Source of the DNA: Todiramphus chloris collaris
Taxonomy: Eukaryota > Chordata > Aves > Coraciiformes > Alcedinidae
Direction: 5' to 3'
NCBI GenBank assembly: GCA_025345505.1
Contig: JANVCC010000049.1
Location: 9,540,733 to 9,604,732 of the forward strand
DNA: 64,000 nt
Made by a program: the position numbers and the translations under genes. Shown here one piece after another: positions 1-13,735 of this stretch. The notes below the pieces were generated by a model. It saw nothing but the letters and a program-made list of their open reading frames with translations. It had not been told where the DNA came from and did no database searches. Every line of letters begins with the position of its first letter. Within the stretch, counting starts at the first letter, position 1.

Positions 1-246
1 ACCCACACCAGCATCCATGCCAGGTAGGATTGCCAGCCAGAATAATACCAGAGACTACTGTGATGGCCATCTGCTAACCCGTTACATGGTCCCACAGTTA
101 ATGCGTTTTGTGCCAGTCTCACATACACTGAAGTGCTGCATCCAAAGGTTTTCCAGCAGTTCAGTAGTTTATACACATCTGCTCCTGTTCAAATCCCCAT
201 ATGCACAGGGAGATTAAGGACATTTTACACCTAACAGCAAAAAAGG

Positions 247-1055
247 GACAGTGGGATTGAGAGCACTGTCAGCAAGTTTGTGGCTGACACCAAGCTGACT
301 GGTGTGGTTGACAGGCTGTAAGGAAGAGATGCATTCCAGAAGGACCTTGACAGGCTTGAGAGATGGGCCCATGCCAACCTCGTGAAGTTCCATCAAGGCC
401 AAGTGCAAGGCCCTGCACCTGGGGCAGGGTAATCCCCAGCACAAATACAGGCTGGGCAATAAATAGATTGAGAGCAGTCCTGAGAATCAGGAGTGCTGAC
501 TGATGAAAACCTCAACATGAGCCAACAATGTGCAAGTGCAGCCCAGAAAGGCAAACATCAAGGCTGCATCAACAGAACTGGACAGCAGTTCAAGGGAAGA
601 AATTTTGCCCCTATGCTCTTGTGAGATCCCACCTGGAATACTGTGTCCAGCTCTGGAGCCCCCAATACAAGAGGGACATGGACCTATTGGAGCAGGTCCA
701 GAGAAGGGCAATGAAGATGATCAGAGGGCTGGAATACCTCTCCTACAAGGACAGGCTAAGCAAATTGTGTCTGTTCAGCCTGGAGAAGGGAAGGCTCTAT
801 GGTGACCTTATTGCAGCCTTCTGGTACTTGAAGAGGGAAAGCTGGGGAGGGATTGCTTATGAGGCCTTATAGTGATGGGACAAGGAGTATTTTCTTTAAA
901 CTAGATGAGGATAGATTTAGGTTAGAAATTAGGAAGTTCTTTACTATGAGGGCAGTGAGACACTGGAACAGGTTGCCCAGGGAGGTTGTAGATGCCCCAA
1001 AACTGGATGGTTTCAAGACCAGTCTGGATGGGGCTTCGAACAGCTTGCTAGTGCT
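247..1055 (+). mobile_element. CR1 LINE fragment (late RT through C-terminal region)
   Basis: Plus-strand translation shows the end of a CR1 reverse transcriptase and the region after it: SKFVADTKL (the catalytic FADD box degraded to VAD) near 270-295, then [17 protein letters not shown] (about 626-680), [17 protein letters not shown] (about 687-740), and [25 protein letters not shown] (about 918-990). The frame is broken by stops and shifts. The copy is 5'-truncated, and it lacks the last bases and the terminal repeat. Confidence 0.9.
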
Positions 1056-1186
1056 TGTCTCTAGTAGCAGATCGATAAAGGTTATTTAGAAGAAGAGGAA
1101 ATAGGTTTTTCAGGATATCAGAGAGCTGTGCTGGACAATTCTCTTACAGAGAAAACAAATGTACATGAGGTTCTTTGTTTTCTATG

Positions 1187-1290
1187 TAGAATCATTTAGG
1201 TTGAAAAAGACCTTTAAGATTGAGTCCAACTGTGAACCTAATATTGCCAAGTCCACCCCTAAACCATGCTCCTAAGAACCACTACATACA
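1187..1290 (-). mobile_element. CR1 LINE 3'-end fragment
   Basis: This matches the reverse complement of the CR1 3' untranslated end: AGAATCATTTAGGTTGAAAA, then a GACCTTTAAGAT-type core and GAGTCCAAC. It is antisense and about 100 bp long, and the right boundary is approximate. Confidence 0.7.
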
Positions 1291-1660
1291 ACATGTTGTG
1301 GACAAATTCAAACCTGTTATGTATGGTTTACAGGTAATGAAGTAGTCCTGAATGTATTTGGACAGACATACACCTATACTGAAATTCTTTCCTTGAAGGG
1401 ATTCTTTTTCAGGTTCTGCCCCTAATAGGCAGGCAGGTTTTGGTAAATCAGAGAAAAGCTCAGACCCAGCCACTTACAGCTGCTGCACACCATTATGTGT
1501 TGCTGAGACACACCATTGAACAGGAGCACATTTGTCAAAGAGCCCCAGAACAAGAGCTTTGTCAAGAGTATTTTTAGTGCACTTAAAGCTGCATTCATTT
1601 GAAATTTGTGTCTCAAATGATGGACTCCAGGGCATGTCACAAGCCTAGGCTGCTGGTGCG

Positions 1661-1674
1661 ACACACACACACAC
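1661..1674. repeat. (AC)7 microsatellite
   Basis: Seven uninterrupted AC units are visible directly. Confidence 0.9.
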
Positions 1675-1955
1675 CCCAGTTAGCCTACGTACATACCAAC
1701 CCTCCCAGTGCCATTAAAGAGAATAGGCTTTATGGCTGTACTTTATTTTCTTCATGACCCTTTCCTGCAGTCTCCTTTGCTCCTGTATTGATTTACACCC
1801 TTTCTAGTGCAATATCCTCAGTCCAGCAGCCAAACCCTGTCACCTGGAGCTGCGATCCATGTACTTCATGTTTTTGGGGCAGGAGCACAGATGTAGAGCC
1901 ACTGACATCTCTCCCCTGCACACCTGATAGTTGGCTCCAGATGCCAACAGCACCA

Positions 1956-2634
1956 TGTCTTGGTTTGAAAGACAGGCGTCTGCCAAGGAAGGCAGGAGCC
2001 CCCCTTGGAGCGGAAAATGCAACCCCCTACCCTCCGAGTGCTTATAATTTTGAAATTAAGGGGCTTTCAGGCAAAGATGAGGAATAGGAATAACCGTTCT
2101 TTACTAAATATATATATATATAACAAGGCAAACACACAGCGCCAGGAACCCAGTGCCAGCCTTTCTGGGCTGCAGGCACTCTCCCCTTTGGTGCAGTTCC
2201 GCTCACAGCCGCAGGGCCGCGGGCGGCTCCCGGGGAGCAGGGAGGGCTCCATGGTCTCCCCGCTCCGGAGCCAGCGCAGGCCTCACGGGGCAATGCCCGA
2301 CGAAAAGCCGGCTTCACAAACACCCCTGGGCAGCCGATCCCGGTGCCCAGCAGGATCCCCGGGAGACAGCAGGGGTAGAAGGAGAGCAGGAGACACAGTG
2401 GGGACGACTTTCTTTCCACCACGAGGGCAGCTTCTCTCCCCTTCGAATGCAGGGAGAAAACACAGTCCTAGGGCCTCCACCCAACCCCCTTATTCGGCGG
2501 CTGGCTGGACCCCTCCCCCCGTGGCCAGGTCCTTTTGTCTCTCTTAAGTACAGCAATTTATCTCCTTGACGAACAAGTATGGGAAAATTCTTTAAGAGAA
2601 AAAGGAAAACAAAAGAACTCCCAAAACCCCAACA
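1956..2634. mobile_element. Solo endogenous-retrovirus LTR (ERVL-like) with TSD
   Basis: The 679-bp element starts TGTCTTGG and ends CCCCAACA, so it has TG...CA ends with short inverted terminal similarity. It is flanked by the direct repeat CACCA at 1951-1955 and 2635-2639. A 5-bp duplication is usual for ERVL-type integrations. The centre (about 2160-2530) is GC- and CpG-rich, and an (AT)n tract lies at 2108-2122. Its left part (GGTTTGAAAGACAGG onward) is a sequence I recall as an abundant LTR in songbird-type genomes. No internal retroviral region remains. Polarity is uncertain; the order GC-rich, then TATATA, then AT-rich end favours the minus strand. Confidence 0.8.
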
Positions 2635-2639
2635 CACCA

Positions 2640-5600
2640 CCAAACACCACAGTTGCTCTGGGAAGGTCTCACACCCTGAGGGCGTTGAATCCAGATACAC
2701 AGGTAGCTGAAACACTGCACTATAACTGTACTGCCCCGAAACCCCATCCTGGCAGCACTCAGCATAGCATCCATCAGGAAACTCCAGCCTTCCAGGGCTC
2801 ACTCACTGCTAAATGGCATTGTGGGTCTGAATTCAAGGTGGGAATTTCCATCTCATCTCCATCATTAGCATCTTATAAAAACTACTTTCAGCTTTGTCCT
2901 TGGGGAGAAGCATGCATTATGCATAGCAAGGATTTCTTCAACCATCTTCCAGAATGCATTATCACTCTTGATAAGGGCTCTCCAAGTCACCAGTCTCACT
3001 TGAAAAGGAGGAGAGATGATCCATGAATACCATACACTGCAGCTCCAAATGCTCTTTGCTAGAAAAACTACCAGAGGAGCACAAGTGTACAGACCCTACA
3101 GACTGCAACTGGGTGACATGCGCTGGATTATGCCTGACCCTGTCCCTCAGTTTGTCTGTCCTATGCCCATTACTGCCACGTGCAACAAGCATCTACATGG
3201 AGCTGCAGAAGCAGGGGAAATGGAGACTCCATCTTCAAAAGAGTCAAGATCCAATAGTTTGCCAAAGGTCTCTTTGTATTTCCTGAATCCAGAGTGGAGA
3301 CAGTATGATTAAATTTCATATATTACATAGTTTAGTTGTAACGGGTAGCAAAATAGCTGGATGTTTAGGGGTGAGTGGTATACACACAGAAAGAAAATTA
3401 CTTAAGGCTTTACAAGACATGCTATACAAATGTGTACACAAATATATTAAAGCAAGAAGTGCTACCCTATACTTTCCATACTGTAATAACAACTTTCCCT
3501 TTTCACTAATGGAATGTGCAATCATGGCATGGAGTCTATTTTTACAGCTTGTAGAATCAGAGAAAAATACCTCCCAGAAGCACAAAACAATGCAATCAAC
3601 CACATCCAGCAGTTGGCTGCTCCCTTAATGAGCATATATTATATCAATGTTTCCAAAAAGGCCACTCCAAGTACCTATCTTTTCAGATTGTTCTAATCCC
3701 TAACCCCTCCCCCCCGCTCTCATAAAATGCCAAAAGTATTTATGCCTGCTGTATTACATTATAAATTTATATTTCTGAAAAGTAATGAGTTATGACATTA
3801 CACCAGGCATGAGAATTGTACCTCAGGGCTCAGCCCTGCTGAAGCTTCTCTAGAGCTGTCTTACCAACAGGAGTCTCACTTTTGGGGATTAGACTAACCT
3901 CCAGGTGGCATTGGGGATGTTAAATAAAAAGACATCCAAGCCTATGGACTGACTTTCCACCAAGGGAGATGTCTAATTACACATCCACTTTGCTTTCCCC
4001 TGCAATTTATTGGAAGCAATTATTTTAAATAGATAAAGGGTGTCAGGGAGGTTCAATGTTCCTCTCTCTCAGCTGTGCAATACGGGCATGCACAGAATAA
4101 CACCTGACTCAGCCATGGATGTAGATGTGTCCTGAAGTTGTAATCTGACATTTGCGAGTCTCATTAAATGTGCTTCCTTTATTGATTTGTTTGGGTTTTG
4201 TAATTGCAGCATATGAACATTTTTAATTCTTCATTTCCGCTCTTGGCATTTAATTTGAAGTGAACCTGAGTTTAGTGCCAAGACATGTATCAGAAGTGAC
4301 CTTCAAGCTTGAAAGAAAATAATTTAATTTTAGAATCTGTCAATAAGCAATAGGCAGAAGCCTTGTACATTTAATAGGCTCTATCAAACATTTTCCCTTA
4401 AGAACTTGCTGACCTTCTTGGCAGAGGCCATTCAGCAACACACCTCTCCTACTCACTGCCTTTATCAAAGAGATGGGATTGCTACTAAGTCATTTCTGCA
4501 CTCAGAAATTAGGTCAGCTATCAACAGCAACAGATTACAGAACTCAAATGATCTGTTCTCTCTGCTCAATGAAAGGAAAGTTTAATAGTGACCTTTCGGT
4601 GCCTTATAGTCAGGGCATCTTCATCTCAGCTCTGGTCCTGCATTACGTGACTCTCCTTAAGAGAACAATGGTTGCAGGAGAAGGTTATTTATCAGTGTGT
4701 AAATCCACCTGATAGTTCTTACGTTCTAGTTTTGCTAACAGAAGACTGGATAACAGCTCATCAGACAATTTACAGTGAATATTCAAAGAGGTTTCTCATG
4801 CCTTCCAGCTGTGAAAGGAGGATGCGATCTGGAACAGAATTGACCCCGGTAAATTCCACAGGCACATTTGCCAGAGAACTCATTTTCCAATATGCACATC
4901 ACAAGAGGGAAGAAGGAAATTTTGAGTGACGCCATCTTCAATTATAGGATTTTGATTGCACAGCAGAAAAATTACAAATTAAGATTTTTGGAAAGCAGGT
5001 GGTCATTAAGAAAACTAAATGTTTTCAGATGATCTTAAGCTCTAAAAATGTCACACCCCTTGCATGAATTATACTTTTAGCAGAATGAGGTGATCATGTT
5101 TCTGGAATTAATTCAGTAGCAACAAACAAGCTTAGCAGAAGGTAAACAGTTGGAAGTATGTTCCTGTATTTTATTTCATAGCACACATTCATTTTGTGCT
5201 AGAATCCCTTTTGCATTCTCCCCAGTAGTCAGCTTTGAAATGTTTTGGTTAGTTAGGGATGCTAAAGACACACGGCTCTCAGCTAGCCTTTTCACAGAGA
5301 AGTAACTTGCAGATGTCCATAAGCCCTGAGCAGATGGTGCACTGGAGAATTTCTGCATACTGAAGGGCCACGTAGAGTTAAAAGGAATTTTTATGAGCCC
5401 ACCATGAAGTAGCTATAAGCACAGTTAATTTCTAACTATCAGACATTCTGCATAAATAGGACAAGCCCTCTGTGTTGTGCTTCATCACACTGGGATAGAG
5501 AAAAGGCTTCAAAACAAAGTATCGAGAAAACCAGAACAGAATCAAACCGGCATGGCTTTTCCTGAGCCCAAACCCTCACACCTGTTGTAAAGGTGTGGAT

Positions 5601-5873
5601 CTGTCCCAGAGGGAAGCTCAGGTGAGGTATGGTGATACTTTATTTTGTGGTATGCAAATCTACAAGGTGAACCCATGAAGATGGTTTTACCCAAAATTAC
5701 TCTCAGAAAATGCATTTATTAATAAAACTATCATAATTTTCTTACTGGAATTTACTTTTGCATATATATAAGCTATAAAAACAGTGAGAGGAGAAAATCT
5801 ATACCATTAATTCATTCTGCAAAGTAATACTTCATGTACAATAGGAATTTATGGGCACTGAAATGTACTGAAC
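2640..5873. other. Unique AT-rich sequence, no gene recognised
   Basis: No exon, RNA gene or named transposon is recognised. A stretch at about 4140-4350 is AT-rich and of even complexity, with TAAT-type motifs, and could be an old conserved noncoding element; that is an impression only. Confidence 0.5.
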
Positions 5874-5895
5874 AAAAAAAAAAAAAAAAAAAAAA
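5874..5895. repeat. A22 homopolymer
   Basis: An uninterrupted run of 22 A is followed by other A-rich sequence. It could be the tail of an unrecognised retroposed sequence, but nothing upstream identifies one. Confidence 0.9.
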
Positions 5896-6600
5896 TCAAT
5901 CTACTTTTCATTAAAAAAAATAAGATCAAAATTTTCAGGGAAAAAATTACAACTGAGACAGATTTCCTCCAGACTTTGAAATTAACAGTTTCACTTGCAC
6001 AACAAAATAAATTTCCTAGCTTTCTGGTCTACCATTTAAGATTCTCCACAGTGTTGCTAAGTGGAATTTGATAAGTTAAAACTGACAGGTGGAAAGCTTG
6101 TGAGGAATGCACTGCAAAACATGCAGATGCACTGACAAAATTCAAGGTTTTATACAGGATGAATCTTGGAGTGAAGATACATAAATCTTGAAACATATAC
6201 CTCTAGAACAGCAAGAATATTTATTTTACTTTGTAGGATTATAGTGATTCATTGCTATCAAGTTTGTGCCAGCCCAAAATTCTAAAGGATTTTTTAAAAA
6301 ACTTTCTTAAATTTAAAAATAGAATAAAAAAGCATAGAATTATGTAAACTGTAAACAAGATACACTTGCTGTTCTGTATCTTGTGCCTGAGATTTGCAAA
6401 ATAACGAGTATTCACAAATAATAATTACAATGCTTTTGTTTGCTAGACATGATTTTCACTCAGTGTGAAAATAGATACTTTGAAATGTCATTGACAATAA
6501 AGATTTCATTAAAACAGAAGGAAATTTTGAAAATATCTTCATAAAAAACCTCATGATTTTTCCCCCACCAGCTATAGCCTGGGAGACTTTTTTTTTCTTA

Positions 6601-6955
6601 AATCATAGAATTGTCAGGGTTGGAAGGGACCTTAAAGATCACCTAGTTCCAACCCCCCTGCCAGGGGCAGGGACACCTCCCACTAGAGCAGGTTGCTCAG
6701 AGCCCCATCCAGCCTGGGCTTAACAACTTCCAAGGATGGGGCTTCCACCACCTCTCTGGGCAACCCATTCCAGTGTCTCACCACCCTCATGGTGAAGAAA
6801 TTCTTCCTAATGTCCAACCTGAATCGACCTATCTCTAGTTTTAATCCATTCCCTCTAGTCCTATCACTGCCCGACAGCCTAAAAAGGCCCTCCCCATCTT
6901 TCTCCCAGATTTCTCCTCCATCTGTGCCTATCAAAAGCATCCACCAAAGCTTAAG
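6601..6955 (-). mobile_element. CR1 LINE 3' fragment
   Basis: It starts with the reverse complement of the CR1 3' end (AATCATAGAATTGTCAGGG). Minus-strand translation gives [20 protein letters not shown] and [13 protein letters not shown], the ORF2 C-terminus. It is 5'-truncated at about 6955, after a [22 protein letters not shown] segment. Confidence 0.93.
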
Positions 6956-9900
6956 TATTTTAAAGAGAAGGTCCTGATCTCGATCTGGGGGAGAGGGGGA
7001 AGGCCTTTTCCCTCTGCATTTCTGTATGAAACATGGGACTGGATGTACGGTAGAAGAGCTAGACCAAAGCTAGCTGCAAAATAGCTGCAGATGGAGACCA
7101 AACTCTCCCTTTTGGGTTAGTACAACAGCAAGGAAACTAACATACCTTCCTGGTTTGGCTGTTTATTTGTTAGTTACTTATTTTACTATTGAAAAAAGAG
7201 AGACAGGTTTTGACGTTAAAACATTCAATCATATTTATAAATAATAAAGCAAACCCCAAACATTGTCTGTCTTTCTAGTCAGTTCAGAGACATAAATATC
7301 AAGTGTAGATATTCCCTGCAAAACTTTCAGATTTCAACTAATTATGTTGTTAATCAAGAGCATGACTGCATTTTGATTGCACTTGGTTATCTCTCATCTC
7401 TTTCTTCTCAAAACATTACCAAAAAAGATCCAGTACAAGAGGTTCACATCTCTCACAGCTGTTCTTTACGCACATCTAATTAATCTTGGGACTATTAAAA
7501 TTCAATACAATGAGAAAGTAGTCAATACCATAACTAGATAAATGAGCTCACACAGTAGTGAAACAATCAAATCAAACAAGCTTCAAATATTCCTCATAAG
7601 TGACAGAACAAATACATTTCAATGCCTGTTTTTAAATTCCCCAATGATAAGATAGCCCTGTCTAATCTTTCAGAAAACAACAGTGGTGTCTCCTACTGCA
7701 TCTGATGTATTTTGTATACCCTTTGAAACTCAGAGAATTTGTCTCTAATACCTTTCCGGATCAAATGCTTTTGAAATTCTAAAGCAACTAGAAATGGATA
7801 TTCCCACTCCAGGACAACTTGGCATCTGCAGATGTTAGGAGCTAAACAAAGGTTTCCAGTCTGCAAACCTAACAAGAAAATCTTTCCAGTAGCAAAGCAA
7901 TTCACTGCATAATTGCCACATGTTCCTTATCTCTCAGAGGCTTTAGATTTTTATATTCAGAAGTGAAATGGACATTATTTGAAATAGGACATTATTCCTG
8001 TCTTGATAATCGTGTTATGTTTAGAGCCTGTCATGAGAGATTATTGAAATCCTCCTGAAACGCAGTCATGAGAGTGTAACTGGGTAGGCTATTTTTATTA
8101 CTTACTTAAGAGTATTTGCGGGCAGCTTCTCAGAGCATAAATACCTGCTCCTCAGCAGAACTATCTCCTACAGATCTTCCAATAGATTAACTGCATTTTT
8201 GAAGACAAAATAAAATAAAACAAAACACGCACTGTTGAATAGCCAAATCTCTGGGTTCCTGCATAATGATGGCTGATTAATGGTGCTGTTATTCTTCCCA
8301 CAATACACATCAGTGACACGGAGGAAGGCTCAGTGATTAATGTCATGTCAGCTCATGTGCTGAAACCATGTGAAGTCCTCACAGGATACTGTCTGTATTA
8401 ATTTATTAGTAGTGAAGAAAAATGAGTAGGTCTTTACTGCTTCCTGTGCATTACCTCATCCACTTACCACCATTATCTGTGCTATGAGAGACAGTTTTCT
8501 GGTATTGCTTTACCCACAATATGTCCCAACAGTGAATCAGTTTGTACAGACTGCAACCAATAAATTCATACCTCTAAAATGCACCTCTAAAATGCACCTC
8601 TAAAAACCTCCAGGGTGAAACAAGCCACTTACTATCAATATGACTTTTGGGTGACCATATTTAGACCAGAATTATTGCCAGCATCACATAATTAATTGGT
8701 TTCATATACCTAATCCACAAAGCCCTGGCAGGAAAACCATCACGCAAGTTACGGATTATAGGCAGTGAGCAGTGTGTGCACCAGAGCAACAGTCCTGCTA
8801 CCTGCCTGATGCTGCTCCCATTCAGATCATTAATATTTTTGCCACTCTGCAGCAGATAAGATTTAGATCCCACATTTGTGTAGGTAGCTACTTTTATGAG
8901 TCCGTCCATGAAGAATTTGGTAGAATTTGTCAGCATGACTGACAACTGTAAAAATGCTCAAAATGAGTCCCCTTTCCAATCTTTTGTTATGCACATCAGA
9001 TACCAAAGAATTCTCAGTGGAAATCTAAAGAGCATGTTTAAATTCAAATGAAACCTAAGTATATATTGGTCTTTTTGACTTAGAGCCCACTACAACCCAA
9101 TGTGGCACTCCAAGTGAAGGACTGGAGCTGTTTGAGTTTACATTATGCAAACCCCTTTTCTGGCCGTGAGTTTCTTTCTGCTGCTTGAGCACAGGAGGAG
9201 CATGAAATGGCTCAGGTTGCTGCTCCATTGGGCTTTACACTGAGTGTGCAGTAACCCTTCATGCCACACAACCCAGGGCATAAGCCTCTGGATAATTCCC
9301 ACATTAAATCAAATTGAAAAAAATCTCTATATCCTTCCCTGCCCTGCTCCATGTTTCTTAGAGATGTACTGGAAAGAGGAGATGCCAGTTTTATTTCCCC
9401 TTTTGCCACAAAACCCCTACGTGACCTTCCACAGCCTCTGATCACATTATATGCTGTAATCCAGGGAAATTTGAACTCTTCATAAAGGACAAACCCTTAC
9501 ACACAGCCTGAAACAAGCCAACAGCAGCTTTTGCTAGGGGGACCAAGTACATCAAAGCACCCACAGACACCCATGTGTGTAAGCCAACACACACTGCTTT
9601 TCTTCTGACCTGGGGATCTTCTGCACCCTCTGTTTCACTTCTTCCTCAGATGTCCACACAGCTTAAAATGTAATTTTCTGCCTCTACTGCACTGCTTTCA
9701 ATACCTAGGTACTTTGAGCTCTTTGCCTTTCTCCACTGTTCTTACAAGGAGAGGAGTGTGGCAGCATAGTTGGCTTTTCTCAAGGTTGCTTCTGGCTTGC
9801 AGATCTTTTAGAAGTGCTCACAAATTTCAGAGTATGGCAAGTTTTAGCACAATTATCTGTCAGTTTGTATTAGTCACATGTTAGTCATTTGCTATTTATT

Positions 9901-10429
9901 ATAGTTGACTGTCTGCAAGACATTTAAAAAAAAGTTATCACCGTACCTCCAAATAGTACTAATATTTAGAGCAACTAAAAATTGCAATCAAGCAACATTT
10001 CATGCATCCCAGCTTTGGGAAAAGCAGAATACTTTCCCTATCCTGATGTCATCAGTGATGGAGGCTCTTTCCAGAAAAGTCAAGAAGAACTGGAAAGTTT
10101 TTCCAACTGTTTATGATCACTTCACATACTCTCAACTCTGCTTGATTAGCAGGAATTCAGTGTCAGGAAATAACAGACTCATTACCTGCTTTCCCTTTCA
10201 TCCTTAAGCTGTATTCACCATTGCTTCACACTCAGCAAGGGCTTTGCTTTCTCACCCTAAGGTCCTATTTCCTGAACTCACACTGCACTATCTGAATAGC
10301 AGTGTCCCAAACTGCTTTTTTCTGTTTGTGTGTACACACAGACACTCCTCATAACAAGACACCAAGATTATAGCTGTCCTGACAAGGGGAGAGAAGGAGC
10401 AAGATGCGGTCCCATGGCCTACAGAAATG
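6956..10429. other. Unique AT-rich sequence, no gene recognised
   Basis: Apart from the tandem repeat at 8571-8605, I see no transposon, exon or RNA gene. Open frames here are all under 100 codons and resemble nothing known to me. Confidence 0.5.
8571..8605. repeat. 13-bp tandem repeat, 2.7 copies
   Basis: The unit CCTCTAAAATGCA repeats twice exactly (8571-8583, 8584-8596), followed by a partial third copy. Confidence 0.9.
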
Positions 10430-11500
10430 TCATAGACTAGAAAAATTTTGATTGGAAGAGACATGCAAGATCATAAAGTCCAATGTTATCCCAGGACTGC
10501 CAGTTCACCACTAAATCATGGCCCTCAGCACCACATCAAGGTATCTTTTAAATATCTCCAGAGTTTGTGACTCCACCACTTCACTGGACAGCCTGTTCCA
10601 GTGCTTTACCTTTTCAGGGAAAATTTTTTTCCCAATAGCCTACCTAAATTTCCTCTGGCACAACTTGATGCCATTTCCTCTGGTCCTATTGCTTGTTACT
10701 TGGGAGAACAGACCAACCCCCACCTCCCTACAATCTCCTTTCAGGTAGTTCTAGAGAGCAATAAGGTCTTCCCTGTGCCACCTTTTCTCCAGGCTAAGCA
10801 ACCCAAGTTCCTTCAGTCACTCCTTTTGCTCTCTAGACCATTCACCGGTTTCATTGTTCTTCTTTAGACACTCCTCAGAACCTCAATGTCCTGACAATGT
10901 GAGGTGCCTAAAACTGAACACAGTATTCAAGGTGTGACCTCACCAGTGCCAAATACAGGAGGACAATCACTTCCCTGCTCCTGTTGAACACACTATTCTG
11001 ACACAAATCAAGATGCTGTTGCTCTTCTTGGCCACGTGGACACACTGCTGGCTCATGTTCAGCCAGCTATTGACCAACACTCCCAGGTTGGGAAAGCTGG
11101 GCAGCTTTCCAGCCACTCCTCCCCAAACCTGTAACACTCCATGGAGTTGTTGTGACCCAAGTGTAGGACCTGGCACTTGACCTTATTGAGCCTCATACCA
11201 CTGGCCTCAGCACAACAATCCAGCCTGTGCAGATCTCTCTGAAGAGCCTTCCTACCCTCAGGCAGGTCAACACACCCATCTAACTTGGTGTCTACAGACT
11301 TACTGAGGATGCCCTCAAAATCCCTTCATCCAGATCATTGATAAAGATATTAAAGAGAACTGGACCAAATATTGAGCCCTGGGGGACACTGCTCATGACC
11401 AGCTGCCAACTGGATTTAACTCCATTCACCACAACTCTTTGGACCCAACCATCCAACAATTTTTTTTTAATTCAGCAAAGACTGTCAGTCCATTGCAAAG
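10430..11500 (-). mobile_element. CR1 LINE, 5'-truncated, about 1.07 kb
   Basis: The minus strand shows the 3' half of CR1 ORF2. The reverse complement of the palm region (about 11330-11420, GSVLGP-type 'ending in a native termination' strings) runs through the late RT (about 10960-11180, with [15 protein letters not shown]) to the C-terminus and 3' end (10430-10520, ATTTTGATTGGAAGAGACAT). Many stops and indels make it older than the 45-kb copy. The right end fades after a T-run at 11460-11467. Confidence 0.9.
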
Positions 11501-13675
11501 CTACGCATCTGCCAGCAAAGTTTCCTCCTCCATTTTGGATCCTCCTGAGGATGGGGAGAAACTATTTTGACTGACCAAAGGTGCTGGAAACAGCCCTGCC
11601 ACCCTGACTGATAAATCTGCATCACTACAGCCTTGGCTGATCACACAGAATTTGTCTTTTGTGTCCTTTGCCTGGAAATGTGGGAACAACCCTGGAGTGG
11701 CTAAGCCTGCAGAAGTAAAGGGGTGATGGAGGCACACCGTCAGCATCTCCTCTGCAGTAAAGTCATTCTCCACCAAAAAGGTGTGAATTTTGACCCACAA
11801 GATTTCTGTTAAAGTCACTGATTTGCAAAGTTCATCACAGTGATCTTTACTGTACTTCTATTCTTTCAATCCACCAGATCTTTACAAGTGTCTGACTTCT
11901 CATCACAGTTGTGTCAGCACAAAACCACCTCCTAGCCCACCTGATGCTGGAGGTTACCAGACCCCAAAGACCAGAGAAACTCAGAGCTTAACCCTGACCC
12001 AGCATAAAAGCAATTGGAAAAACCTCACCGTGCCTCCAGACTGAGCAAATAAATCTTGCAAACCCATTAATGCCTCACATTTTGTGCTTCCCAGCATTTC
12101 CCTTTTAATTACAAAGCTATACTAACATTTAAAAGAAAAGGGGACCAGATGTATCACCTTGGTTGCCAGAAAACCTTCAAACACAAAGGCTCATTTCAGC
12201 AGGCAGCAGCCTGGCTGCTACCCTGGATGCAGGGCTGCTGTGTTGTGAGGAGCCCTGTATTTCACTGCATACTACAATATCATGAAATAAAAAAAATCAT
12301 GGGAGGTCAGCAGGGTCCAACTTCTATACGAGATACATATTCAGTATCACTGAAAGTGGTTTCAAATCCCCTGCACTCTGTTCCATTGTAAGAAAGGTGG
12401 CACAGCCCTGTTCCTCAGCATCATATCAGCAAGTCCTCAGCTCTGGCATCAGCCCCCAGTCCTGCAGACAAGAAGTACCACAAGTTAAGAACAACAAATA
12501 AAAGGTCAAAGTTACCTGGGCAGGGAGCTGCAGAGTGCCAATCTGCTGGAGGCAGACCTCCTCCTGGCAGACCTGGCATCTGCCTCTGTGTTTCCACTCC
12601 TGCTCCAGACCCCAGGGGAGATGTACACTTTCTGACAGTGCAGTCTAAGAGTATGTCAAGAAAATCCATGTCCTAATTATCTTGTGTTCCTTGCACAGTA
12701 AACAAGACCCCCAAAAAAGGAGATATTTCTCCATTTTTTGATTTTGTGGGGTTTTTTTCCTTTCTCTCCAGCTAGGCCCTCTCAATAACTTCATCTTAGC
12801 AGTTTCATCTCATTTGTTTAATAACAATAGGGAATATTTGTGAGTGGTAGCAACATACAATGCTTTGATGTATACTTGATAACAAAAATTAACGTATGCT
12901 CAGGAGAGAAGGCAGTAATCAGTGGAAAGAGAGTTCTGGGGAGCAAATACACTCCATGGTGTCATCTTCCAATTTCCAGTTCCATCTGTGTTATGGCCCA
13001 AGTGCCAGAGAAACCCCTCATAAGTCAGTGTCAGGGCAGTGGGAAGTGCAGCGGTGCTCATACAGCTGCACTAGTGAAGCCTGTTCCATTTCTGAATGTC
13101 ACTGACATTGCATTTGTCCTTGATGGGTAATGCTCTGACAAAACTGTTTCTGGATTGCAATGATCTAAAGAGCTTGGCTCACTGGAGAGTTGACAATTAA
13201 GTTGTTTAGGTAAGGAGACTGCAGCTGCCCAGAGTTTTAGAGAAGGATGTCTAGAAGAAGAGAAGCAAAAAACATGCCACTGCAGTTTCTGGGAGCTTGC
13301 CTGATGTCTCCATTTAGGAAAGGGGTTGTAAGTATAAACAGATGGACAAGCCATGAAAGCAAGCTACTCATGAAAGCCCACACCCTTGCAGGAGCTCCTT
13401 TGCAGGCCAGGGTGAATGAGCTGACAGACCACAAAGTGCCCCATCACCATCACAGTTTGGCTATGAGCAGCACAGCCAGCACATCCTCCTTCCCACTGCT
13501 TTTTGGGACAGGGACCCTTTGCCATTCCTGATGTTTTGTAAACCGTGTTAAAAATACACCTGGAGGGATCACTCTGCACACAAACACTTGCTTAATTCAT
13601 ATAGCCACAAAATTAACTAGTTGTGAAGGTGCCTCATGGCATTCACTCTGTACCTTTCAGATGAGTCTTTCTTAA
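11501..13675. other. Unique sequence, no gene recognised
   Basis: There is a 105-codon minus-strand frame at 11501-11818 beside the CR1 boundary, with no recognisable domain. Otherwise the sequence is AT-rich and unique. Confidence 0.45.
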
Positions 13676-13735
13676 CCATAATCATAATCATTTTGGTTGG
13701 AAGAGACCTTTAAGATCATGAAATCCAGCTGGCAC
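13676..13735 (-). mobile_element. CR1 LINE 3'-end remnant
   Basis: CATAATCATAATCATTTTGG followed by a TTGGAAGAGACCTTTAAGATCAT-like core is the reverse complement of a CR1 3' end. Only about 60 bp survive. Confidence 0.75.

Noticed and set aside
2005..2569. Several open frames of 126-180 codons on both strands
   Set aside because: They all fall in the GC-rich core of the solo LTR, where stops are rare in every frame.
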